From Macrostomum hystrix (lineage: Eukaryota; Platyhelminthes; Macrostomidae): a stretch of DNA of 64,000 bases. The stretch's first letter is position 1. The number at the start of each line of letters is the position of its first letter. Under the pieces are notes generated by a model. The model made no database searches, was not told the origin of the DNA, and saw only the letters and a list, made by a program, of their open reading frames with translations. Position numbers and translations under genes: made by a program. Positions 11,579-24,156 of the stretch are shown here, piece after piece. Where the stretch lies: positions 26,573,001 through 26,637,000 of the forward strand of contig CATNEN010000038.1 in assembly GCA_950097015.1 (NCBI GenBank), read 5' to 3'.

Positions 11579-12511
11579 GTCTACCTGGCTGTGTCTACCT
11601 GGCTGTGTCTACCTGGCTGTGTCTACCTGGCTGTGTCTACCTGGCTGTGTCTACCTGGCTGTGTCTACCTGGCTGTGTCTACCTGGCTGTGTCTACCTGG
11701 CTGTGTCTACCTGGCTGTGTCTACCTGGCTGTGTCTACCTGGCTGTGTCTACCTGGCTGTGTCTACCTGGCTGTGTCTACCTGGCTGTGTCTACCTGGCT
11801 GTGTCTACCTGGCTGTGTCTACCTGGCTGTGTCTACCTGGCTGTGTCTACCTGGCTGTCTCTACCTGGCTGTGTCTACCTGACTGTGTCTATCTGGCTGT
11901 GTCTACCTGGCTGTGTCTACCTGGCTGTGTCTACCTGGCTGTGTCTACCTGGCTGTGTCTACCTGGCTGTGTCTACCTGGCTGTGTCTACCTGGCTGTGT
12001 CTACCTGGCTGTGTCTAGTGTCTACCTGGCTGTGTCTACCTGGCTGTGTCTACCTGGCTGTGTCTACCTGGCTGTGTCTACCTGGCTGTGTCTACCTGGC
12101 CGTGTCTACCTGGCTGTGTCTACCTGGCTGTGTCTACCTGGCTGTGTCTACCTGACTGTGTCTACCTGGCTGTGTCTACCTGGCTGTGTCTAGTGTCTAC
12201 CTGGCTGTGTCTACCTGGCCGTGTCTACCTGGCTGTGTCTACCTGGCTGTGTCTACCTGGCTGTGTCTACCTGACTGTGTCTACCTGGCTGTGTCTACCT
12301 GGCTGTGTCTAGTGTCTACCTGGCTGTGTCTACCTGACTGTGTCTACCTGGCTGTGTCTAGTGTCTACCTGGCTGTGTCTACCTGGCTGTGTCTACCTGG
12401 CTGTGTCTAGTGTCTACCTGGCTGTGTCTAGTGTCTACCTGGCTGTGTCTACCTGGCTGTGTCTACCTGGCTGTGTCTAGTGTCTACCTGGCTGTGTCTA
12501 CCTGGCTGTGT
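11579..12511. repeat. 14-bp satellite CTACCTGGCTGTGT upstream of the GPCR start
   Basis: About 66 very uniform units of CTACCTGGCTGTGT. In the distal half, units are periodically followed by a 7-bp half unit (CTAGTGT), giving local higher-order spacing. The array begins 2 bp from the putative GPCR ATG. Overlapping plus-strand open frames (up to 200 residues, all Cys/Leu/Tyr/Trp rich) are artefacts. Confidence 0.95.
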
Positions 12512-13090
12512 CGAATAGAACGTTGACAGTAAGCGCGCAATCTAAAGGGAATAATGCAGTGATTTTGTCAACCGAGTAATTTGTTCAAATATTTCCAGCA
12601 AACAAGAGTAGCAACACAATTTTGTGAATGCGAGAGAGATTCCCCACTTAATGATTACTAGACAAAGAAGATTGCTTTACTACATGTAGGTGTTCGTGTT
12701 CATTTGTTTCTTGTGCGAGTTACATTGTAAAAATCGATGAAACCTTCCCTAACAAAGGCTAAGACCTAGCTGTTCATATGAATGACTGCTCACTTGTTGC
12801 CTCCCTCAAAGCATGAACTGCCGTTAGTTTTGTCTAACAGAGCATGAATTCTCGTCTGAAAAAACTACCTACACGCATTCTCAAACACCTTTCGACAAGA
12901 GAGAGAAACAATTAACTTGATCAGTAGATCAGTGATCGTATACTTTTGTACTATTACGGCCCAGTCATGTATGCTATCTCCAGTCTACATCTTAACTCTA
13001 TGGCACTGTTTTAAATATCTGTTTTATTATACTTGAAATCCAAATTATGGAACTGCAAGGAAATAATAGAATATAATGCATTCGTACAGA
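12512..13090. other. Intergenic DNA, no feature recognised
   Basis: AT-rich sequence without a convincing exon, RNA gene or repeat, between the 14-bp and pentanucleotide arrays. Confidence 0.5.
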
Positions 13091-13490
13091 TTATGATAGG
13101 ATAGGATGGAATGGAAGAGAATGGAATAGAATCTAATAGAATAGAATAGAACAGAATAGAACAGAATAGAACAGAATAGAATAGAATGGCATAGAATGGA
13201 ATAGAACAGGATAGAATGGAATAGAATGGAATGGAATATAATAGAATAGAATCTAATAGAATCTAATAGAATAGAATAGAACAGAATAGAACAGAATAGA
13301 ATAGAATGGCATAGAATAGAATAGAACAGAATAGAATAGAATGGCATAGAATGGAATAGAACAGAATAGAATAGAATGGCATAGAATGGAATATAATAGA
13401 ATTGAATAGAATAAAATAGAATTGAATGGAATATAATAGAATGGAATAGAATAGAATAGAATAGAATGGCATAGAATAGAATAGAACATT
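13091..13490. repeat. Degenerate (TAGAA)n pentanucleotide array
   Basis: About 80 units of TAGAA/GAATA with substitutions producing ATGGA, ACAGA and ATAAA. Larger blocks such as GAATGGCATAGAAT recur. Stops are absent on the minus strand, which creates spurious open frames. Confidence 0.9.
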
Positions 13491-14321
13491 GAAATCGATC
13501 AGAAATCGATCAGAATAAGTAAGGATATACATAGCGAGCTTCAAATTATGCCAACATTAAACCCCACATCCAAGCGATACATCCTCTTGTACTTTTCCAA
13601 AGTAAGAAACTATTAATGCATTTTCTAAATAGGCATCTAATTTCGCTAGCTCTGCTGGCCTCACCTGGCCATCAGGTCAGAAAATAAATACTTCCAGAAG
13701 CAACAAAAATATATATAGAATAAGGTCCAGACAGATTACTAAGCAGACAGACGGAAGACTATATGAGAACAGTCAATAACTGCAAGATAAATATAACATA
13801 TATTCTACAGCAGCTGGCAATTACATACTGGGCCACACACACCCCATTCGATCGTCAAAGCAAAATAGAAAAAGCATCGAATTGTATTTATAGCACCGAC
13901 GAAATGTACAACAGCTAGTTTCTAGGCCAAGCATTGCAGGAAACAGAGATCAAAGTGTCCCCGGTTACACAAAGAATGGCTATATATAAAGCCATTGCGC
14001 CTAGCAAGTAATTTCCGCTCCTCTACAAGAAGAAGAAGAAGATGAACACAATTTGCATTCTTCAATTAGGCAACTGACCAATCAAACTACACATCTTAAT
14101 AGAAATTCTATTAGCCATGTCTTCGACATATTTCTTCTGACAATTCTATTAGAATTGTAGATTGTTTTGAGATTCAATTTACTTTTTCAATTTTCTTTTC
14201 TTTGACAAAATTAAAAAATAATTAGCAATTATAGCTTCACGGTAAATAATTTGACGACTGGTTAAGAAAAAGTGCAAACTCTCTGTTTACCAAGAAAAGG
14301 ACTGCCTTATCAGAATAGATT
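13491..14321. other. Intergenic DNA, possibly old retroelement debris
   Basis: No intact gene. Around 13640-14030 one plus-strand frame reads like a decayed LINE-type tail, but the match is too weak to call. A (AAG)n run sits near 14028-14042. Confidence 0.4.
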
Positions 14322-17300
14322 GCAATAGATCAGAATGGATTGCTAGTCGAGCCTCAGTGGATGAAGGATTAGAATGGATTGCTAGTCTAGCCTCAGTGGA
14401 TGAATGATTAGAATGGATTGCTAGTCTAGCCTCAGTGGATGAAGGATTAGAATGAATTGCTAGTCTAGCCTCAGTGGGTGAAGGATTAGAATGGATTGCT
14501 AGTCTAGCGTCAGTGGATGTAGGATTAGAATGGATTGCTAGTCTAGCCTCAGTGGATGAAGGATTAGAATGGATTGCTAGTCTAGCCTCAGTGGGTGAAG
14601 GATCAAATGGATTGCTAGTCTAGCCTCAGTGGATGAAGGATCAGAATGGATTGCTAGTCTAGCGTCAGTGGGTGAAGGATTAGAATGGATTGCTAGTCTA
14701 GCCTCAGTGGATGAAGGATTAGAATGGATTGCTAGTCTAGCCTCAGTGGATGAAGGATTAGAATGGATTGCTAGTCTAGCCTCAGTGGATGAAGGATCAG
14801 AATGGATTGCTAGTCTAGCCTCAGTGGGTGAAGGATTAGAATGGATTGCTAGTCTAGCCTCAGTGGATGAAGGATCAGAATGGATTGCTAGTCTAGCCTC
14901 AGTGGGTGAAGGATTAGAATGGATTGCTAGTCTAGCCTCAGTGGATGAAGGATTAGAATGGATTGCTAGTCTAGCCTCAGTGGATGAAGGATTAGAATGG
15001 ATTGCTAGTCTAGCCTCAGTGGATGAAGGATTAGAATGGATTGCTAGTCTAGCCTCAGTGGATGACGGATTAGAATGGATTGCTAGTCTAGCCTCAGTGC
15101 ATGAAGGATTAGAATGGATTGCTAGTCTAGCCTCAGTGGATGAAGGATTAGAATGGATTGCTAGTCTAGCCTCAGTGTATGAAGGATTAGAATGGATTGC
15201 TAGTCTAGCCTCAGTGGTTGAAGGATTAGAATGGATTGCTAGTCTAGCCTCAGTGCATGAAGGATTAGAATGGATTGCTAGTCTAGCCTCAGTGGATGAA
15301 GGATTAGAATGGATTGCTAGTCTAGCCTCAGTGGATGAAGGATTAGAATGGATTGCTAGTCTAGCCTCAGTGGGTGAAGGATCAGAATGGATTGCTACTC
15401 TAGCCTCAGTGGATGAAGGATTAGAATGGATTGCTAGTCTAGCCTCAGTGGGTGAAGGATTAGAATGGATTGCTAGTCTAGCCTCAGTGGATGAAGGATT
15501 AGAATGGATTGCTAGTCTAGCCTCAGTGGATGAAGGATTAGAATGGATTGCTAGTCTAGCCTCAGTGGGTGAAGGATTAGAATGGATTGCTAGTCTAGCC
15601 TCAGTGGATGAAGGATTAGAATGGATTGCTAGTCTAGCCTCAGTGGATGAAGGATTAGAATGGATTGCTAGTCTAGCCTCAGTGGGTGAAGGATTAGAAT
15701 GGATTGCTAGTCTAGCCTCAGTGGATGAAGGATTAGAATGGATTGCTAGTCTAGCGTCAGTGGATGTAGGATTAGAATGGATTGCTAGTCTAGCCTCAGT
15801 GGATGAAGGATTAGAATGGATTGCTAGTCTAGCGTCAGTGGATGTAGGATTAGAATGGATTGCTAGTCTAGCGTCAGTGGATGTAGGATTAGAATGGATT
15901 GCTAGTCTAGCCTCAGTGGATGAAGGATTAGAATGGATTGCTAGTCTAGCGTCAGTGGGTGAAGGATCAGAATGGATTGCTAGTCTAGCCTCAGTGGATG
16001 AAGGATCAGAATGGATTGCTAGTCTAGCCTCAGTGGATGAAGGATTAGAATGGATTGCTAGTCTAGCCTCAGTGGGTGAAGGATTATAATGGATTGCTAG
16101 TCTAGCCTCAGTGGATGAAGGATTAGAATAGATTGCTAGTCTAGCCTCAGTGGATGAAGGATTAGAATGGATTGCTAGTCTAGCCTCAGTGGGTGAAGGA
16201 TTAGAATGGATTGCTAGTCTAGCCTCAGTGGATGAAGGATTAGAATGGATTGCTAGTCTAGCCTCAGTGGATGAAGGATTAGAATGGATTGCTAGTCTAG
16301 CCTCAGTGGATGAAGGATTAGAATGGATTGCTAGTCTAGCCTCAGTGGATGAAGGATTAGAATGGATTGCTAGTCTAGCCTCAGTGGATGAAGGATTAGA
16401 ATGGATTGCTAGTCTAGCCTCAGTGGATGAAGGATTAGAATGGATTGCTAGTCTAGCCTCAGTGGATGAAGGATCAGAATGGATTGCTAGTCTAGCCTCA
16501 GTGGATGACGGATTAGAATGGATTGCTAGTCTAGCCTCAGTGCATGAAGGATTAGAATGGATTGCTAGTCTAGCCTCAGTGGATGAAGGATTAGAATGGA
16601 TTGCTAGTCTAGCCTCAGTGTATGAAGGATTAGAATGGATTGCTAGTCTAGCCTCAGTGGTTGAAGGATTAGAATGGATTGCTAGTCTAGCCTCAGTGCA
16701 TGAAGGATTAGAATGGATTGCTAGTCTAGCCTCAGTGGATGAAGGATTAGAATGGATTGCTAGTCTAGCCTCAGTGGATGAAGGATTAGAATGGATTGCT
16801 AGTCTAGCGTCAGTGGGTGAAGGATTAGAATGGATTGCTAGTCTAGCCTCAGTGGATGAAGGATTAGAATGAATTGCTAGTCTAGCCTCAGTGGATGAAG
16901 GATTAGAATGGATTGCTAGTCTAGCCTCAGTGGATGAAGGATTAGAATGGATTGCTAGTCTAGCCTCAGTGGATGAAGGATCAGAATGGATTGCTAGTCT
17001 AGCCTCAGTGGGTGAAGGATTAGAATGGATTGCTAGTCTAGCCTCAGTGGATGAAGGATCAGAATGGATTGCTAGTCTAGCCTCAGTGGGTGAAGGATTA
17101 GAATGGATTGCTAGTCTAGCCTCAGTGGATGAAGGATTAGAATGGATTGCTAGTCTAGCCTCAGTGGATGAAGGATTAGAATGGATTGCTAGTCTAGCCT
17201 CAGTGGATGTAGGATTAGAATGGATTGCTAGTCTAGCGTCAGTGGATGTAGGATTAGAATGGATTGCTAGTCTAGCCTCAGTGGATGAAGGATTAGAATG

Positions 17301-20300
17301 GATTGCTAGTCTAGCGTCAGTGGGTGAAGGATCAGAATGGATTGCTAGTCTAGCCTCAGTGGATGAAGGATCAGAATGGATTGCTAGTCTAGCCTCAGTG
17401 GATGACGGATCAGAATGGATTGCTAGTCTAGCGTCAGTGGGTGAAGGATCAGAATGGATTGCTAGTCTAGCCTCAGTGGATGAAGGATTAGAATGGATTG
17501 CTAGTCTAGCCTCAGTGGGTGAAGGATCAGAATGGATTGCTAGTCTAGCCTCAGTGTTTGAAAGATTAGAATGGATTGCTAGTCTAGCCTCAGTGGATGA
17601 CGGATTAGAATGGATTGCTAGTCTAGCCTCAGTGCATGAAGGATTAGAATGGATTGCTAGTCTAGCCTCAGTGGATGAAGGATTAGAATGGATTGCTAGT
17701 CTAGCCTCAGTGGATGAAGGATTAGAATGGATTGCTAGTCTAGCCTCAGTGGGTGAAGGATCAGAATGGATTGCTACTCTAGCCTCAGTGGATGAAGGAT
17801 CAGAATGGATTGCTAGTCTAGCCTCAGTGGATGACGGATTAGAATGGATTGCTAGTCTAGCCTCAGTGCATGAAGGATTAGAATGGATTGCTAGTCTAGC
17901 CTCAGTGGATGAAGGATTAGAATGGATTGCTAGTCTAGCCTCAGTGTATGAAGGATTAGAATGGATTGCTAGTCTAGCCTCAGTGGTTGAAGGATTAGAA
18001 TGGATTGCTAGTCTAGCCTCAGTGCATGAAGGATTAGAATGGATTGCTAGTCTAGCCTCAGTGGATGAAGGATTAGAATGGATTGCTAGTCTAGCGTCAG
18101 TGGATGTAGGATTAGAATGGATTGCTAGTCTAGCGTCAGTGGATGTAGGATTAGAATGGATTGCTAGTCTAGCCTCAGTGGATGAAGGATTGGAATGGAT
18201 TGCTAGTCTAGCGTCAGTGGGTGAAGGATCAGAATGGATTGCTAGTCTAGCCTCAGTGGATGAAGGATCAGAATGGATTGCTAGTCTAGCCTCAGTGGAT
18301 GAAGGATTAGAATGGATTGCTAGTCTAGCCTCAGTGGGTGAAGGATTAGAATGGATTGCTAGTCTAGCCTCAGTGGATGAAGGATTAGAATGGATTGCTA
18401 GTCTAGCCTCAGTGGATGAAGGATTAGAATGGATTGCTAGTCTAGCCTCAGTGGGTGAAGGATTAGAATGGATTGCTAGTCTAGCGTCAGTGGATGAAGG
18501 ATTAGAATGGATTGCTAGTCTAGCCTCAGTGGATGAAGGATTAGAATGGATTGCTAGTCTAGCCTCAGTGGATGAAGGATTAGAATGGATTGCTAGTCTA
18601 GCCTCAGTGGATGAAGGATCAGAATGGATTGCTAGTCTAGCCTCAGTGGATGAAGGATCAGAATGGATTGCTAGTCTAGCCTCAGTGGGTGAAGGATCAG
18701 AATGGATTGCTAGTCTAGCCTCAGTGGGTGAAGGATTAGAATGGATTGCTAGTCTAGCCTCAGTGGGTGAAGGATTAGAATGGATTGCTAGTCTAGCCTC
18801 AGTGGATGAAGGATTAGAATGGATTGCCAGTATAGCCTCATTGGATGAAGGATTAGAATGAATTGCTAGTCTAGCCTCAGTGGATGAAGGATTAGAATGA
18901 ATTGCTAGTCTAGCCTCAGTGGATGAAGGATCAGAATGAATTGCTAGTCTAGCCTCAGTGGATGAAGGATCAGAATGGATTGCTAGTCTAGCCTCAGTGG
19001 ATGAAGGATTAGAATGGATTGCTACTCTAGCCTCAGTGGATGAAGGATTAGAATGAATTGCTAGTCTAGCCTCAGTGGATGAAGGATTAGAATGAATTGC
19101 TAGTCTAGCCTCAGTGGATGACGGATTAGAATGGGTTGCTAGTCTAGCCTCAGTGGATGACGGATTAGAATGGGTTGCTAGTCTAGCCTCAGTGGGTGAA
19201 GGATTAGAATGGATTGCTAGTCTAGCCTCAGTGGATGAAGGATTAGAATGGATTGCTAGTCTAGCCTCAGTGGATGAAGGATCAGAATGGATTGCTAGTC
19301 TAGCCTCAGTGGATGACGGATTAGAATGGATTGCTAGTCTAGCCTCAGTGCATGAAGGATTAGAATGGATTGCTAGTCTAGCCTCAGTGGATGAAGGATT
19401 AGAATGGATTGCTAGTCTAGCCTCAGTGTATGAAGGATTAGAATGGATTGCTAGTCTAGCCTCAGTGGTTGAAGGATTAGAATGGATTGCTAGTCTAGCC
19501 TCAGTGCATGAAGGATTAGAATGGATTGCTAGTCTAGCCTCAGTGGATGAAGGATTAGAATGGATTGCTAGTCTAGCCTCAGTGGATGAAGGATTAGAAT
19601 GGATTGCTAGTCTAGCGTCAGTGGGTGAAGGATTAGAATGGATTGCTAGTCTAGCCTCAGTGGATGAAGGATTAGAATGAATTGCTAGTCTAGCCTCAGT
19701 GGATGAAGGATTAGAATGGATTGCTAGTCTAGCCTCAGTGGATGAAGGATTAGAATGGATTGCTAGTCTAGCCTCAGTGGATGAAGGATCAGAATGGATT
19801 GCTAGTCTAGCCTCAGTGGGTGAAGGATTAGAATGGATTGCTAGTCTAGCCTCAGTGGATGAAGGATCAGAATGGATTGCTAGTCTAGCCTCAGTGGGTG
19901 AAGGATTAGAATGGATTGCTAGTCTAGCCTCAGTGGATGAAGGATTAGAATGGATTGCTAGTCTAGCCTCAGTGGATGAAGGATTAGAATGGATTGCTAG
20001 TCTAGCCTCAGTGGATGTAGGATTAGAATGGATTGCTAGTCTAGCGTCAGTGGATGTAGGATTAGAATGGATTGCTAGTCTAGCCTCAGTGGATGAAGGA
20101 TTAGAATGGATTGCTAGTCTAGCGTCAGTGGGTGAAGGATCAGAATGGATTGCTAGTCTAGCCTCAGTGGATGAAGGATCAGAATGGATTGCTAGTCTAG
20201 CCTCAGTGGATGACGGATCAGAATGGATTGCTAGTCTAGCGTCAGTGGGTGAAGGATCAGAATGGATTGCTAGTCTAGCCTCAGTGGATGAAGGATCAGA

Positions 20301-22128
20301 ATGGATTGCTAGTCTAGCCTCAGTGGGTGAAGGATCAGAATGGATTGCTAGTCTAGCCTCAGTGTTTGAAAGATTAGAATGGATTGCTAGTCTAGCCTCA
20401 GTGGATGACGGATTAGAATGGATTGCTAGTCTAGCCTCAGTGCATGAAGGATTAGAATGGATTGCTAGTCTAGCCTCAGTGGATGAAGGATTAGAATGGA
20501 TTGCTAGTCTAGCCTCAGTGGATGAAGGATTAGAATGGATTGCTAGTCTAGCCTCAGTGGGTGAAGGATCAGAATGGATTGCTACTCTAGCCTCAGTGGA
20601 TGAAGGATCAGAATGGATTGCTAGTCTAGCCTCAGTGGATGACGGATTAGAATGGATTGCTAGTCTAGCCTCAGTGCATGAAGGATTAGAATGGATTGCT
20701 AGTCTAGCCTCAGTGGATGAAGGATTAGAATGGATTGCTAGTCTAGCCTCAGTGTATGAAGGATTAGAATGGATTGCTAGTCTAGCCTCAGTGGTTGAAG
20801 GATTAGAATGGATTGCTAGTCTAGCCTCAGTGCATGAAGGATTAGAATGGATTGCTAGTCTAGCCTCAGTGGATGAAGGATTAGAATGGATTGCTAGTCT
20901 AGCGTCAGTGGATGTAGGATTAGAATGGATTGCTAGTCTAGCGTCAGTGGATGTAGGATTAGAATGGATTGCTAGTCTAGCCTCAGTGGATGAAGGATTG
21001 GAATGGATTGCTAGTCTAGCGTCAGTGGGTGAAGGATCAGAATGGATTGCTAGTCTAGCCTCAGTGGATGAAGGATCAGAATGGATTGCTAGTCTAGCCT
21101 CAGTGGATGAAGGATTAGAATGGATTGCTAGTCTAGCCTCAGTGGGTGAAGGATTAGAATGGATTGCTAGTCTAGCCTCAGTGGATGAAGGATTAGAATG
21201 GATTGCTAGTCTAGCCTCAGTGGATGAAGGATTAGAATGGATTGCTAGTCTAGCCTCAGTGGGTGAAGGATTAGAATGGATTGCTAGTCTAGCGTCAGTG
21301 GATGAAGGATTAGAATGGATTGCTAGTCTAGCCTCAGTGGATGAAGGATTAGAATGGATTGCTAGTCTAGCCTCAGTGGATGAAGGATTAGAATGGATTG
21401 CTAGTCTAGCCTCAGTGGATGAAGGATCAGAATGGATTGCTAGTCTAGCCTCAGTGGATGAAGGATCAGAATGGATTGCTAGTCTAGCCTCAGTGGGTGA
21501 AGGATCAGAATGGATTGCTAGTCTAGCCTCAGTGGGTGAAGGATTAGAATGGATTGCTAGTCTAGCCTCAGTGGGTGAAGGATTAGAATGGATTGCTAGT
21601 CTAGCCTCAGTGGATGAAGGATTAGAATGGATTGCCAGTATAGCCTCATTGGATGAAGGATTAGAATGAATTGCTAGTCTAGCCTCAGTGGATGAAGGAT
21701 TAGAATGAATTGCTAGTCTAGCCTCAGTGGATGAAGGATCAGAATGAATTGCTAGTCTAGCCTCAGTGGATGAAGGATCAGAATGGATTGCTAGTCTAGC
21801 CTCAGTGGATGAAGGATTAGAATGGATTGCTACTCTAGCCTCAGTGGATGAAGGATTAGAATGAATTGCTAGTCTAGCCTCAGTGGATGAAGGATTAGAA
21901 TGAATTGCTAGTCTAGCCTCAGTGGATGACGGATTAGAATGGGTTGCTAGTCTAGCCTCAGTGGATGACGGATTAGAATGGGTTGCTAGTCTAGCCTCAG
22001 TGGATGACGGATTAGAATGGATTGCTAGTCTAGCCTCAGTGGATGACGGATTAGAATGGGTTGCTAGTCTAGCCTCAGTGGATGAAGGATTAGAATGGAT
22101 TGCTACTCCAGCTTCAGTGGGTTAAGGA
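14322..22128. repeat. 39-bp satellite array, 7.8 kb, about 200 units
   Basis: The unit is 39 bp and contains GGATTGCTAGTCTAGCCTCA followed by GTGGATGAAGGATTAGAAT. Because 39 is divisible by 3 and one frame lacks stops, open frames of 486, 240, 656, 188 and 656 residues appear, repeating DEGLEWIASLASV. Several TGG-to-TGA and one GAA-to-TAA change break the frame, and substitutions are not concentrated at silent sites, so this looks like satellite DNA. Each unit contains the 11-bp palindrome GCTAGTCTAGC. Variant units form higher-order blocks; see the next entry. Confidence 0.95.
16420..22035. repeat. 2,808-bp higher-order tandem duplication within the 39-bp array
   Basis: The order of unit variants from about 16.42 to 19.23 kb is repeated from about 19.23 to 22.03 kb with an offset of exactly 2,808 bp (72 x 39). 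Open frames at 16891-18861 and 19699-21669 have the same length (656 residues), and comparing the translations I find a single difference (Leu versus Ser). A shorter eight-unit signature beginning with the GATGACGG variant recurs at 15061, 16504, 17830, 19312 and 20638, all offsets being multiples of 39. Confidence 0.9.
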
Positions 22129-23087
22129 TAAGGGTTGAGATGAGACAATAAAAAATTAGACATATATCCAGTCTTAAAATGAGATTTTAGATTCCCAGCT
22201 TTCTAAATCCCGAGGTGTAACATCCCTAATGCTTTAGATGGACAGAAAAAGTGCGCGAATTCAAAAAAGCTTTCAGAGATGCACCATTCTTGTCAAACGA
22301 TTAAACAAAGTGGTGGCTATATAATCCAACAGATTTAATCCATTAAATCTGGTACACCAAGCCACATCAAAATTCGTTCACAGGTACTTATATGAAAGTG
22401 CAAGACTTGTAAATGAAATTTCGACAGAATTTTTTGTCCATTGTAGAACGTAGAACTTGTCAATCAATTAATTCTAATCGGCAATTTATATTGAAATCCA
22501 ATGTACTTACCAATCGCTTTGTTCCTGCAAAGTCTGGCAGACGAATTGTCTGGCGCCAAATAAGCCTTTCATGTTCTGCACTCGGCAAATTTTCAATCAG
22601 GGGGCAAGCGAATTCCAAGATATTTAGCCTGACAAAGAGCGTTAGCTGCTCGACTCTTCTGATTGGCTGGGAATCTGCCAACCAATAGGAGAGTTGCATC
22701 TGTTTTAATCAGAGAAGTCCAACTGGCAGATGATGGTGTTGTTCTATACGAAGTCAAGACGCTAAATCTATTTTTTTCAATAATCAAATTAACTGTTGGG
22801 CATCAGTCCATCTGGTCGTTCTTAGTAACAGATACTGTCTCCCTTCTTTCAGTAAGGCTTTCTAGAAACAGAAGCTTGAAGTATCGTGTTCAAAAGTTCG
22901 ACTTGGATTTTGAGAACTTTTATAACTTCTTCCTGTCTGTCAAATCGACAGGAGCGACATTTTTTATTTTGAGTGTTTTCTTTTTAATTGTGTTTCATCG
23001 TCTAACTTACCATGATGTGTAACAATTAACTAAAACTGTGTCTTCAGTGTATTATTGTTTAATATTGTTTAATAATTGTTCACCATT
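22129..23087. other. Intergenic DNA between satellites
   Basis: About 960 bp of non-repetitive sequence with overlapping short open frames on both strands (91 and 119 residues plus, 79 minus). None shows a recognisable domain and none has a supporting exon structure, so no gene is called. Confidence 0.5.
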
Positions 23088-23541
23088 GTGTAACAGGTGA
23101 GCTCCATTGTGTAACAGGCGAGCTCCATTGTCTAACAGGTGAGCTCTGAATGTCTAACAGGTGAGCTCTGAATGTCTAACAGGTGAGCTCTTAATGTCTA
23201 ACAGGTGAGCTCTGAATGTCTAGCAGGTGAGCTCTGAATGTCTAACAGGTGAGCTCTGAATGTCTAACAGGTGAGCTCTGAATGTCTAACAGGTGAGCTC
23301 TGAATGTCTAACAGGTGAGCTCTGAATGTCTAACAGGTGAGCTCTGAATGTCTAACAGGTGAGCTCTGAATGTCTAACAGGTGAGCTCTGAATGTCTAAC
23401 AGGTGAGCTCTGAATGTCTAACAGGTGAGCTCTGAATGTCTAACAGGTGAGCTCTGAATGTCTGACAGGTGAGCTCTGAATGTCTAATAGGTGAGCTCTG
23501 AATGTCTAATAGGTGAGCTCTGAATGTCTAACAGGTGAGCT
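23088..23541. repeat. 22-bp satellite GTGAGCTCTGAATGTCTAACAG
   Basis: About 20 units of 22 bp with core GTGAGCTCTGAATGTCTAA, the first few with CCATTG in place of TGAAT. Every unit holds a GAGCTC palindrome. It shares the string TGTCTAACAG with the 20-bp satellite at the left edge. Confidence 0.95.
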
Positions 23542-24156
23542 TCATATTGCAAAGTATTAGACTAACATCCAAAATTAGATTCAGAGTCAGAGTCAGACTT
23601 CAGAGTCAAAACCCGAGCCTATTATTTTCCTAACCTGAATAACGTTTTCTTCCTGAATGTTGTTTGCTCTCTGTCGAAGCATGCGTGACACAACAATACG
23701 CGTAACGATCTTACACTATAATAGCGATTTTGGCAATATTTTCGGGCAATAGTTAAAAGTGCAGAAGAGTGGAGTTTGGCGTTGGACAAAAGAATTTAGT
23801 AGTTAATTTATACCGGCAAGAGCATAATTGAAAGAGGTTTATAATTAAGGACTACGCCAAAGCTCTAAAATAAGGTGACCTCGAGGATAATAGGATAAGT
23901 TTGTTTACTATTACCACGCTTTCATTCTTTTTGGTCATCACCCGTTCAGTTAATATTATAATTGTGGATATATTGGCTGATAAGGGATAATGCAAGCTGT
24001 TCAATGAGAAACATTAAAATGTACTATTAGTTGAAGGCCACTCACAATAGACTTGATCACATGACGCTCATGACGCTATTAATCTACGAAATTCAGGACC
24101 TCAGCATTTCATTTCCAATCAGAATAAACTGACGAAAAGTTTCTGCGAATTCAGAG
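23542..24156. other. Intergenic DNA, no feature recognised
   Basis: AT-rich sequence between the 22-bp and CAGT-containing arrays. A small (CAGAGT)n cluster near 23580-23605 is the only local repetition. Confidence 0.5.

Noticed and set aside
13640-14040. LINE reverse-transcriptase tail
   Set aside because: One frame loosely resembles a retroelement C-terminus, but it has stops and no diagnostic motif that I can defend.
22413-23022. Overlapping open frames of 60-119 residues between two satellites
   Set aside because: No domain, no codon-use contrast between strands, and no splice or start context to prefer one.
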